In this document: piece after piece, positions 46,932-58,072 of the stretch | How the letters are laid out: each line of letters starts with the position of its first letter | Position numbering within the stretch: the stretch's first letter is position 1 | From: Tetradesmus obliquus | Taxonomy: Eukaryota; Chlorophyta; Chlorophyceae; Sphaeropleales; Scenedesmaceae | Reading direction: 5' to 3' | Assembly (NCBI GenBank): GCA_030272155.1 | Contig: CP126191.1 | Location: 5,106,501-5,170,500 of the forward strand | Length of the DNA stretch: 64,000 nucleotides | The notes under the pieces: generated by a model | The model's database searches: none | What the model was told of the DNA's origin: nothing | Seen by the model: only the letters and a program-made list of their open reading frames with translations | Translations under genes and position numbers: made by a program

Positions 46932-48303
46932 ATGTCGCGTGCTGCGCCTAGCAAACATGCACTCAACATCATAGACAGACCCATAGCCCGCAACAAGTTA
47001 GACATACCTACAGTCAGCCTGAGTGCGTTTGCGTACCTGTTTAGTGAGCTCATCAGCTATGCCATGGACAGGGCAGCAAGCATCACAGAGCTTGAAGACA
47101 GGTGCGGGGCTCATGCGCACATGAACACACCGGCATGTGTTGCAAGCAACGTACAAGCAAGACAGACCTCTTGAAACAAACCAGCAGTAGCGCTCTAGCA
47201 GCGACACTATAGATGTGCTGCAACTGGCAATTGGCCCAGCACCTCCTGCTGTGGCACCCGCATCTCCACATCGTATGCACGCTTCACTGCAACCAGCACA
47301 ATGCACGAGTGGCGCTGCACCTGCCTGCAGCAGCATACCGCTGCTGCAAGTGATTTTCTCCTGCTGCCACCCATACCCACGTTCACACCCACACCCAGAC
47401 TTCTCCACACACTCGCCCTCACACTCATGCTCACACACCCACGCCCACTCCTCACCGCCCAGGCTCGACCGCGTGGGCTATGACGTGGGCTGCCGCATGC
47501 TGGAGCTGCTCTCCTACCGCGAGAAGGCCACGCGCCGCAAGCCGGAGATCCTCGACATGCTCAAGCACATTCACAGCGCGGCCTGGCCCTACATGTTCGG
47601 CAAGACAGCAGACGACCTGCAGCAGGCGAATGCAGCGGATGACGAGTACATGATCAGTGACAATGACCTGCTGCTGGGGCGCTTCATCAGCATACCAAAG
47701 AGCTACTCCAGCTTTGTGCCGGGCTCGCTGGTTGCGGGCATCGTGCGCGGCATGCTGGACTCTGCGGGCTTCCCCGCCAGGTGGGCACTGGGGGGTGGCG
47801 GCTGCTGCGCAGCGAGCTTTATTTCTATTTGAATCAACCATCAAGCCAAAGCAATAACACAGACAGCTTGTGATGCGCAGTGCCGTGCTGTGCTGTGCTG
47901 TGCTGTAATGTGATGCGCGGCGCCGTGCTGTGCTGTGCTGTGCTGTGCTGTGCTGTGCTGTGCTGTGCTGTGCTGTGCTGTGCTGTGCTATGTTGTGCTG
48001 TTCAAAGAGAGTTTGCATATGGCATGTAAGCATGTAGACATGCTGAGCACTCTCGATCGAAACTGTGCTGTGTCTGTCTGGGCTGTCCGTACCTCCTATG
48101 CCTGTTTGCTGCTGGCAACCTGATGTTCCGCATCCACTCTAGGGGGCTCTGCTGACCTGCTGCGTGCTGCTGCTGCCTGCAGGGTGTCAGCGCATTTTGT
48201 GGAGCAGCCTAGCAGCAGCAAGCCCACCACCACCATCCTCATAAAGTTTGATGCGTCAGTCATGCAGCGGCAAGCGGCACTGGATGCAGCAAAGCGGGGC
48301 TAG
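46932..48303 (+). CDS. TRAPPC5: TRAPP complex subunit 5 (Trs31)
   Basis: A core subunit of the TRAPP tether, which activates a Rab (Ypt1/Rab1) in ER-Golgi and Golgi traffic. Exons 46932-47101, 47463-47780 and 48183-48303 join in phase to 202 aa, the usual length. Motifs: NIIDRPIARNKLDIPTVSLS, FAYLFSELISYAMDRA, VGYDVGCRMLELLSYREKA, AWPYMFGKTADDLQ, EYMISDNDLL, FVPGSLVAGIVRGMLDSAG and TTTILIKFDASVMQRQ. All are in the order of Bet3-fold Trs31 proteins. The short third exon gives the conserved VSAHFVEQ strand. Intron 2 holds a TGCTG pentanucleotide array. It shares the 5' region with the RUS gene. Confidence 0.95.
47926..47985. repeat. (TGCTG)12 pentanucleotide microsatellite
   Basis: Twelve perfect TGCTG units, with a shorter interrupted run at about 47885-47906, in intron 2 of the TRAPPC5 gene. 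Confidence 0.95.
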
Positions 48304-49671
48304 CACAGCAGCAGGCGGGATGCATGTACCACATCACTGCAAGCACTGGCACGGCCTGCAGTGCCACTGCATGTTGGGTGCAGCTGTCAGAGCTGCCCTG
48401 CAGCAGACGGGCACTCACCTGGTGATTAGACAGAGTTAGTGGAGACGGTGTCCAGCAGCAGCATGCTGGCAGCAACATTATGTAGTATGACAGTTACAGG
48501 CATGGTAAATGCACAATCGTTCACCTGCAAGCAATGCTGGTCCAGAAGCCCCCCCGCTCCAACATGTGTACAACACACAGGCCAGATGTCCTTTTGATAC
48601 CAAGCCATCAGCTGCCTGTCATGGGCTGGCTGCAAGTACAAGCAGCAAGCACAACCAGCAAGCACAAGCACAAACAGTTTGCAGCTGAAGCATGCATGCC
48701 AGCGTCGTGATTGCAGCACCATGATGCTGCAGGCATGTTGCATGTTGCATACATTTCTGCAGTGTACAGGCTGCAGCCAGCTGACGTTTGCAGCAAGGTG
48801 GGATCTGTGTTGCATCAGTGGCAACCCCGCTGCTGCCACGTCTCGTTGGTGCCAGTCTCATGTGGATGTAAGGAGGCACTGTTGGTGCCAGTCTCATGTG
48901 GATGCAAGGAGGCACTGTTGGTGCCAGTCTCATGTGGATGCAAGGAGGCACTGTTGGTGCCAGTCTCATGTGGATGTAAGGAGGCACTGTTGGTGCCAGT
49001 CTCATGTGGATGTAAGGAGGCACTGGCGGCAAACGTTGTTTGTGATGATGAGCTTGCACGGTGGTAGGCGCAGAGGCCTCTCTGACACCTTGATTATCTC
49101 AGCCATGCTGTTGCGGTCACTTGGCAAGCCGTTGAGGGTGTAAGCATGGAATGCGTGTTACAGCCGTTGTGTGTTGTGCGGCACCAGCTGCCAGGCTAGT
49201 GGCTGAGTGCCAGCGTGGGGGGTGCTGGTGGCAGCATCAATATTTGAGATCCGACCACACAATCTCATGGTCAACCAACGTTGAGTTTCACATTCCATTG
49301 CTTTACTTTGAAAGCTCAACAGCACTGACAGCAGCAAAAGCTGTTCAACTACGGGGTACTGTATGTGCAGCACCCCGTCGTCGGCTCAACACGTTGAGCA
49401 TGACACACGGAGTCTTGTCCAGGCCATGGACGCTTGCGTTGCCGTAATCAGCATAAGCTCCCGGTCAACCCACCGTTTAGTTCAACCCACCGTTTAGTAC
49501 AACAACGCCAGCATAATGTACAGAAAAGGTGCAAGAGCACAGCCTAGGCCCAAAAAGCTTGCAGGCAGCCCACACACATGTGTGTGTCCAACTGTAAAAT
49601 TGGTAAGCATGGCACATCGCCACGGTGTATGATACACACTTGCCGCTTCATCACAGCACCGGATGACGCGC
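48304..49671. other. Intergenic between convergent TRAPPC5 and MAEA genes
   Basis: Contains the 36-bp minisatellite (48845-49024) and a 16-bp doublet CAACCCACCGTTTAGT at about 49467-49500. Nothing codes convincingly. Confidence 0.5.
48845..49024. repeat. 36-bp minisatellite, five tandem copies
   Basis: Units start at 48845, 48881, 48917, 48953 and 48989. Copies 1, 4 and 5 read GATGTAAGG while copies 2 and 3 read GATGCAAGG; otherwise they are identical. Being a multiple of three, the array is open in several frames. Confidence 0.97.
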
Positions 49672-51667
49672 TCACACAATGAACGCCCGGCGGGCCTCCT
49701 CGATCCCGTAAATACTGCCAGTGCGCGGGCACACCACCTTGCCGCCATTCTGCGCGGCGATCTGCTCAATCGCCGCCTGGCTGTACACGTAGCCGTTGGG
49801 CAGCACCATGGGCGGGTTTGCGTCGCTCATGATCTGGCGCGTGACGGCGCAGATGAGCTTGGAGTGCACGTGCTTGGCAAAGGGCAGGCCCTCAGCCAGC
49901 GCCTGGAAGTCCGGGTGGTGCAGCGGGTCCTCGCGGCTGCTGCTGCTGCTGCTGGGCGGGTTCTTCAGCGCCACCAGGCCAGCCTGGCCAGGTTGCAAAG
50001 TTGCATGTACAGCAGCACGATTGTGTGGGGTGAGATATGAGGTTGCTTGTACGTAAGTGGTTGAAGGTAGCAGTTTTGGGTGAGGCGCTATAAACTCCAA
50101 GGCACTACATCATCACGCATGAGTTTGCACACCTGCCTGCAGGCACAGGCTGCTGATGCCTTGCAACCACACCACTACTCGCCCCACGTCTGCTGCTGCA
50201 TCGCTAGCGCAGCACCAACCCCAACCGCAGCAGACACCACCCCCCCCTCGCTGCAAGCCCACCTGCAGCAGCACGCTCAGCTGGCTCTCTGGCAGCAGGC
50301 AGTGCATGCGCGTCAGCTCCCGCTGGAACAGCTCCAGCAGACTGTCCCACTGGCCCTCCTCAAACAGCGCCTTGTAGGCTGGCAGCCGCGTGGAGGCAGG
50401 CAGAGCCAGTGTGGCCAGCGCCCGCTGCAGCTCAGGCATGTGCTGGGAGGCCCAGGGCGCCAGGTGCTGCCGCGCGTAGGCCACTGCTGGCAGCCGCTGC
50501 TCCTGCAAGGCGGGATGGGCCCGCAGGCAGGAGGTGACAGAATGGGATGCGTTAGTAGAGAGTGCGACCGAAGCTTGGCGCGTGGCGGCCAGCACTTGGA
50601 CAACCGAGACGCGCCTAGCTGAGCGCGGTTGTGTGCACGCGCTAGCATGACCAACATTGACGTGGTTGCTGACTCAATTGATGCGTGGCCAGTCAACAAA
50701 CATACAGAAACACCAACATGCCAAAACAGTACATGCCCACTGTAGTCAGTGACTGGATTGAATAACACTACAACACAGCTGCCGCGCTTCAGCGCGCCCC
50801 GCGCCGCACCTGCCGCACCAGCTGCAGGAACTCCTGCAGGCGCAGCTTGAACTCCAGGCTGCTCTTTATTTTGCGCAGCCGCGCCCGGTTCTCCTCGCAC
50901 CAGGCCAGTGCCTCGCTGGCGTCGTGGCGGCGCAGCGCCTCCACCACGCGCCGTGCGCCCGCAAAGATGTGCATGTCGCAGAGCTGCTCGCTGCGCGACT
51001 CCTGCGCGAGACGCGCTGCATGCATGGCGTGGTGTGGTGCGGAGCGGAGCGGCAGAGCCGGGGGTAAAGCAAGTCAAATGAGGATCAGCAGCAGCCATGC
51101 TCCTTTGCAGTTGATGGAGTGCAAGAGCACAATCATTTCACGCACACCCCGCATCCCGACCTAAATAACAACCATGCAGGAAACAGGCAGCCCCCACATG
51201 CAGCTGCCTGCAATCAATCCACACAGCTGCCTAGCCTGGCACCACCCACGCCCAACAACAATCCCACCTGCTGACGCCTGGTGTCCCGCGCGCAGCATGT
51301 GGTCAGCCAGGATGCGGTCCAGCCGCTGCTTGCTCCACGGAATGACAGCGCCTTTTGCAGGCCGCCCCAGCTGCGCCAGATGCTCTAGCCGCAGCTTGCA
51401 GCGCATGGCCTCGTCTGCTTCCTGCAAGCGAACCTCCCCCATCTTGCGCTTGATGCCCTGCAGCCTTGCCACCAGCTGGTCTAGCTGCTGCAGCTGCTGC
51501 TCGGGGTTGGCGCCTGCTGCTGCGGCGAGTCCTGCAAGGGCTTCTGTGGCGTCATCCAGGTGCGCCTTGCGCTCCTTTGCTGCGCGTTTGAGGGACTCGA
51601 AGGGCACACGCAGCAGCGCTGCATCCACCACGTCCCTGTCATCCCTGCCTAGCAGCTGTTCTGCCAT
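49672..51667 (-). CDS. MAEA: MAEA / GID9 (Fyv10) subunit of the GID/CTLH E3 ubiquitin ligase
   Basis: A catalytic-type RING-like subunit that pairs with RMD5/GID2 in the CTLH ubiquitin ligase. Exons 51268-51667, 50810-51015, 50263-50502 and 49672-49983 join in phase to 385 aa, close to the animal protein. The N-terminal helical part (VDAALLRVPFESLKRAAKER) leads to a LisH segment (RLDRILADHMLRAGHQASA), CTLH (FAGARRVVEALRRHDASEAL and FKLRLQEFLQLVRQ) and CRA helices (LPAVAYARQHLAPW). The C-terminus has SKLICAVTRQIMSDANPPMV, LPNGYVYSQAAIEQIA and KVVCPRTGSIYG. The first Cys pair of the RING-like domain is missing and replaced by REDPLHHPDFQAL, the pattern I recall for plant homologues. It is divergent from ATAD3. 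Confidence 0.93.
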
Positions 51668-52549
51668 GGTTGCTCAAAATTGGGACACGGGTGGGTTGCT
51701 GTGTCAGTGCCTGCATAGGCCAGGGCCGCATGGGGCAGCACGCAGCAGACAGGGCTGTTGCATGCCGGATAGCAGAACGCTGACGAGGCTGCAGCAGAGG
51801 GAAGCCTACTGTGTTTACATGCACCAGCACAGAATCCGACAGGGATCCTAGTGGTGTTTCCACAGCAGCGCACACCGCGAGTCTCGGACTGAAAAGATGC
51901 TGGTTGCAAGCAGGTTGTGCAGAACACCCCTGCCACCCCAACCGCTTGCTGTGCCACACACCATCCACTCCTCGGCATCCATGCCGGCTCAGCAATAAAC
52001 CCAGGTGATGATTGCCCCACCTGGTGTACCCAGCACTTTGGTTGCTGGCTTACATGCACAGGTTCATGCCACTGCTAAGAAACAGCAGTGGCTCCAGCCC
52101 TCTCAGGCACACCTACAGCCCGGCCCACTTGATGCTACGCCGTAGCTGATTGATCAACTTGTTTTGTCTCTTCACTGATCAACGAAACCTGTGCATGTAA
52201 GCCAATCCGATACAGATTGAAAACCCAATTGCGCAGTATTCTAGCAATGACGTGTTTGCCGTAAAAAACCTTTGCAGAAATCAAACTTACACAGCAAATG
52301 AGACGCTTGCAGCCTGATCAGCGGTGAAATGCACAGCAATGACACTAGGGTGTGTCCTCACTAGTGCCTGACTAATAACAAGCCCCGGCACATGTTCTGT
52401 CCACTGAGGGCTGTAACGCTGCTTCACGTCGCGTTGTCGTGTTGAAAGCAGTTGTTGAGCGTGCGCGGGAGGCCGCAGCGTTCTGTCCGAGTGTGGGGAG
52501 CCGTCGGTGTTCACATCAGCAGTGCTGTACGCCTCTCAGATCGCGCAGT
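51668..52549. promoter_or_regulatory. Divergent intergenic region MAEA / ATAD3
   Basis: 882 bp between start codons. It probably holds both promoters and the ATAD3 5' UTR. No defined element was recognised. Confidence 0.45.
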
Positions 52550-55114
52550 ATGTCATTCACACGCATGTCAAAGCAGTATAGGGCATGGGTGTTTGCCAGC
52601 GCAGCTGCAGGAGCAGCAGCAGCAGGAGCAGCAGCAGCAGGACTGGCACCTGTGGCCCTTGCAGACAAGAAGGATGACAACTTTTTCGATCCAGAAGCTC
52701 TGGAGCGTGGTGCAAAGGCTCTCAGGGAGATCAACAAGTCACCATATGCAAAGCAGGTGCGTTTGATGCATGCATGTCATACGCTCGCTGCCAGCCTGGC
52801 AGTTCACTACAACCCACAGGCTGGGGTAGTCCTGCGCATGCATACCATGCTGGCCCTGTCTAAGTGTGCTGTGTATCTCTGCTGCAGGCGCTGGAGCTGC
52901 AGAGGCAGCAGGAAGTCACAAAGCAGGCAGAGGCCAAGACAAAGGAGGCAGAGTTCAAGGCTCAGGCCAGCGCGTATGCCAAGGTGACAGGCATACATGG
53001 CAGCGGTTCGGTTGCACTTGGTGCCTGCTTGACGGCAGCAGCAGGCAGAGCGCAGCAGCTTCGAGGGGCTGTGTGCAGCAGGCAGGCGTTCCAGATTGAT
53101 GGCACTTTTACCTGTTCCTGAGCAACAGCTTGCTGTCGGCACCAGCCTCAACGAACTGCTTCAGCAATCGCGCCTTTCACATCGCAGCCGCCACCGCAAT
53201 GACACACGAATAACTGACAGCTTCTCCACTCCGTTTGGCATCAACTGGCACTGGTGTAATCTCTGGCCACGCAGCAGCGGTCAGGCAAGTGTCTCCCTGC
53301 CCATGCTCCTCCACACACCTTAACTTCTCCGCTCACTGCTGCTGCCGTCACTGCCGCCCCTGCCGCCGCTGCCGCAGGAGCAAGAGGCCATCCGCTGGGA
53401 GGAGCAGCGCAAGACGATGAGCGAGGAGGCGCAGCGGCAGGCGCAGCTGGCGCAGTACAACGACGAGCTAGCGCGCAAGCGGCAGCAGGCGGAGCACGAG
53501 CTGCAGCGGCAGCGCAACGGCGAGATGGTGTCGCTGCAGGAGCAGGCGGCGGCGCGCAAGGAGGCGGAGCGCCTGCGCATCGAGCAGCAGATCCAGGCGG
53601 AGCGCCGCGCGGCAGACCAGTATGCGGTGCGCGCGCGGCTGCATGTGCAGCGGACCTCCTGCTCACTGCTGCTGGTTTTGTACATGGCATGGTTGCAGTG
53701 TTGAGTAATGCACGCGTGTGGTGAGGTGGTGTGCAAGCAAGTGATGGCTGCATGCTGCGCCGTTGCTGAGATGGTTATGGTGGCGTGTCACATGCAGTGC
53801 TAGCTGCCACATGTAGTGCAAGATGCATGCAACTGACCAATGATATGTCTGTGCCTGTCGGATGTCTGCATTGCATCTGGGTTTCGCTGCGCCGCCCAGG
53901 TCGACCTGCAGCTGACCGTCTTTATGTCTGTGCCTGTGTTGCTTGTGTGTGCTGTTGCCTGCTGCCAGGCCGACCTCCAGAAGGAGGTGGAGCGCAGTAA
54001 GAGCCTGGCTGAGGCTGAGGGCCGCATCAAGGAGAACCGCGAGAACGAGGACGTGAACAGAAGGGCGGCGCTGCTCAAGTGAGGGCTGGCTGGCTGCGGC
54101 AGCAGCGGCAGCAGCAGCGCAGGAGCACTTGCAGCAGCACTTGTAGCAGCAGCAGCAGCAGCAGCAGCAGCAATGGATGCTGATTCAGCAATAGGGACAC
54201 TTGCAGTGGGATTTGTTGGCGTCGTGGCAGCAGCGCAAGGAGTTGCAGCATGCAGCACATGAGCAGCGGGCGCATAAGCTGCTCGCCAGCAGGCGCATGT
54301 CGCATCCCACCAGCGCGGCAATGCCTGCAGAGGACACACCACGGTGCAGAGAAAGCCGCAGTCAGCACCTGCAGCGATACCCGTGTTCCTGGAATCACAG
54401 CATCACCAGCCAGCCACAGCAGCACCATGCCACCAGCCGTGCAATTCACCATGCAGGCAACAAGGACTGATCCAACGCCTTGTTTGCACCCACCCCGCCG
54501 CAGGTACCAGGAGGAGACGCGCAAGGCGATCGAGTCCATCAACGCCGTCATGAGCCACCTGGGCGCTGCAGCAGTGGACCTGCTCACAGACACCAATAAG
54601 CTGCTCATGCTGGTGGCGGGCGGCAGCGCGCTGGCGCTGGGCGTGTATGGTGCGCGTGAGGGGGCCCGCGTGGCCGGCAAGGCTGCTGAGCGCTGGCTGG
54701 GCACGCCCAAGCTGGTTCGGGAGACGTCGCGGTTGGCGCTAATCCGGGGGCCGCAGAACCTGCTGCCCGCTGCTGCCAAGAAGACGCTAGACCAGGTGGG
54801 TGGGGTGGGGTGGCGGGGGCTGGCAAGGGAATGGTGACAGCAGGATGGCTGGTGCTGGCAAAGCGGGTTGGCTGCTGTTGAGGTGCTGCAGTGGAGGTTG
54901 ATGCAAGGCCGTCATAGTGAAGATGGCAGTTGCCACAGCCGCAAGAAGGCTAGATTATCCGCATGTGGTTAGTTTAGTTGTGACAAGCGCGGCAGTTGCT
55001 CGGGGTGTGACGCAGCGCAAATGCAACCCTATACTTTCTGCCAGCACCCATGCTGCAGCCTCTGCAGGTCACAGAGCTGCTGTGTTGCAGAACACACTTC
55101 ATCATGCTCTGCTG

Positions 55115-55148
<34 letters not shown>

Positions 55149-57385
55149 GCCGCTCAGGTCAAGCGCGACTTCAGCGACATCATCCTGCCGGGGCAGCTGC
55201 ACGACCGCGTGAGGGCGCTGGCAGCGACAGCAGCAAACACCAAGCTGCACGGCGCACCCTACAGGCACATGCTCTTCTACGGTGAGCACTCAAACACCGC
55301 GTCTGCAGCTGCACAGGCGCCGATGGCCAGTAGTCGCTGTTGCAGTTGCATGCTATGGCCTCTGTGTTTCTTGTGGCTCCTTCCGCCTCATGCTAACTGC
55401 ATGGTCGATTTTCATGCTGCGTGTTGCCTGGTGCAGGTCCCCCGGGCACAGGCAAGACCATGGCAGCCAAGCGCCTGGCGCGCACCAGCGGCATGGACTA
55501 CGCCATCCTGTCGGGTGGTGACGTGGCACCCCTGGGCGGCGGCGCAGTCACGCAGGTGCGGCAGCAATGTTATAGCCAGCTTGCCAGCTAGCCAGCGGCT
55601 TGCGGCACTTTCACAAGCAGCAGTACCAGCAGTGAACTTTGCTTGGCTTGCTACCGTGCAGCGTTGGTAGCTGCTGCAGGCGGCAGCCTTGCCAAGCAGC
55701 AGCAGCTGACATCTTGGGCTGTATGCTGACACATGAACATCACCAGTGGCGCTGCTGACTTGCTCGTTCTCTCACTTGCTGCACGTGCGTGCGCCTTTTC
55801 ACCCCGTGCCTTCCCCCGCAGCTGCACAGCACCTTTGACTGGGCGGAGCGCAGCCGCAAGGGCCTGCTGCTGTTCATTGACGAGGCGGACGCCTTCCTGG
55901 GCCGCCGCAATGATGCCATGAGCGAGGGCCTGCGCGGCGCGCTCAACGCGCTGCTGTTCCGCACGGGCGACCAGAGCAGGGACTTCATGGTGGTGCTGGC
56001 CACAAACAGGCCGGGTGCGTGTGTGAGGCTGCTTTTGTGCTTGATTTGCTCAGGGCTGCACGGCAGAGCTGCACTGCTGCTGGCAGGCTGTATGGTGGTT
56101 GCACTGCATTCAGCATGCAACAGCAGCTTGTGTTTGATTGAGAAAGCGCTGGCATTACGCAGCTGTGCGTGTCGCTGAGCTCTTGAGCATCCTTTGCGCT
56201 GAGTATGTCGAGCAGCAGGCGTCACCACCCGTTGCTACTTATTAGCTCACTGCCTCCTCCACTGCTTGGGCTCCCCACACCACCCCTGCCCCGCCAGGTG
56301 ACCTTGATGATGCTGTCATTGACCGCATGGATGAGGCCATCCACTTTGACCTGCCGGGCAGGGAGCAGCGCAGCAAGCTGCTGGCACTGTACCTGGACAA
56401 GTACATCAGCAAGGCGGGCACTGAGCAGGTGCGGCGGCAGCAGCAGCAGCAGGCGAGCCAGCAGCAGCAGTAGCAGCAGGCGAGCCAGCAGCAGCAGCAG
56501 CAGTAGAACGGCGTTCTGGACAGGAACAGCACGCACTGAGCGTCCTGGGCAGCAGACGCACGTGTTTGACGCTGGATGTCCCGTGCTGCAAGCTGCTGGT
56601 CATCTGGAGCACTGGTTTGACTGCGCTTCACATGCGATAGAGCCTCATCCTCTGCTCTTGTATGATTTAGCTCTCCTAGCAGCCTTGCGTCCGTTTGCAA
56701 GCGTGCTGCTGCCAAATGGTACGGCAAGCACCGCAATCTGTCCGTGGCGGGCTGTCAAGTGTGGTTGTTGCTGTTGTCTGCAGGGTGAGGCAGGCAGCGG
56801 CAAGGCTGGCGGCCTGGGCCAGCGGCTGTCCATGATGCTGCGCGGGCGCAAGCTGGCTGCTGACCGCATCGCTGTGGACGCTGGCGTGAGCCAGGCGCTG
56901 CTTGATGACGCTGCGCGGCAGATGGAGGGCTTCAGCGGGCGCGAGATTGCAAAGTTCATGGCCAGCGTGCAGGCGGCTGTGTACGGCAGTGCGCAGGCGG
57001 TGCTAACGCCGGAGATCTTCAAGTGAGTGGTCTGTTGACAAGTATTTGCAGGCGAGCAAAGTAGGGGGTGCGGTGTGGGTGCCAGGTCCCTGGAAGGGTG
57101 TGTTGGTGGTCTAAGTATGCACGAACTGTTACCTTAGCGTGGTCTTATCCAGTGAGTTCTAATTCAACATGGCAGGCAGCTGGTAAGGTTTGCGCATGCC
57201 AGGTTGCGGAGGATGCAGGCACGGCAACCCACTCACCGCTTTGTTTGTTGCTGCTGTCACTGCGCAGGCGGGTGCTGCAGGCCAAGCTGCAGGAGCATGC
57301 AGCACGCAAGAGCTTCCTGCTAGGACACCACGGCACAGGAGACAGCGTGCAGGCAGCAGTCGATGCAGCCAGCAACAGCAAGTAA
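52550..57385 (+). CDS. ATAD3: ATAD3, mitochondrial inner-membrane AAA+ ATPase
   Basis: ATAD3 spans the inner mitochondrial membrane and is tied to nucleoid, cholesterol and contact-site organisation. Eleven exons (52550-52756, 52888-52983, 53378-53626, 53969-54078, 54504-54795, 55158-55281, 55437-55555, 55822-56014, 56298-56428, 56784-57022, 57268-57385) join in phase to 625 aa, the family length. Residues 1-70 hold an Ala-rich hydrophobic stretch. 75-220 form the long coiled coil ([15 protein letters not shown]). A membrane helix ([18 protein letters not shown]) lies near 254-272. Then come Walker A GPPGTGKT (~360), Walker [12 protein letters not shown] (~415), sensor-1 [15 protein letters not shown] and the Arg-finger region DRMDEAIHF. 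The end ([35 protein letters not shown]) is typical. Exon 6 follows a CTG run acting as the 3' splice tract. Confidence 0.95.
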
Positions 57386-58072
57386 AGATGCTGGGTTCTT
57401 GCTAGCAGCAGCGGTTTGACAGCAGCAGTGCAGGGCCATCGGCGATGGCAACAATCAGTGCTGCTGAGGGCATGCAGAAGTCATCGCTCTATTGTGCCCG
57501 TGTGTGTTGGCGGAGCAGCTCTGTGTGTAGAGTAGGTCTGGTGATGTCCAGTGTTGGCGGGAGATCCACGTACGCGTACGTTGGAGTGCTCTGTACATGC
57601 TCCCAAAGTATCGTGCGTGACGTGCTGTCTTGAATGTTTTGTTGCATGTTCCTGATTGTCTCGTGCTTCAGTTTTGTGGACGTGTCTGCAGTTGTGTGCT
57701 CAACGGTGACGGCATGTGGTGATGGAGGTTTTTCCGTCTATCTGCCGCAGCTCATGTTTTTAAGCATTGTTTGATTGCTGTGTCCAGGCAATGGCTGCCG
57801 GTGTCGGGCGTGCCATGCCGTGAAAGCTGTTGGGTAGTGACACCGCTGGTGACACACAGAACGATGGGACTGCTGTTGACTTGCTCCTCGCTTTCAACAA
57901 AGACTCTCAAAGCCGTTAGAATTGCCCAGCCCAGTCTGCCTCAGGAGTCGCAGCACTAGACCTGTAATAGCATCAGTACAGCTGCCACATCATCATTTAC
58001 GCAGAAATTCTTCTTCTAAGCACCGAAAAGTACACATAGCAAGCGGATGCGTCCCTCTGAGAGGCGCCCGCT
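57386..58072. other. Intergenic: ATAD3 3' flank and GT13 promoter
   Basis: 687 bp with no extra exon. TGTAA at 57963-57967 is a distant candidate polyadenylation signal. Confidence 0.5.

Noticed and set aside
47926..47985. CRISPR-like or regulatory array
   Set aside because: A simple TGCTG pentanucleotide microsatellite with no spacers, inside an intron.
48845..49024. CRISPR array
   Set aside because: The 36-bp units are directly adjacent without unique spacers, so this is a minisatellite.
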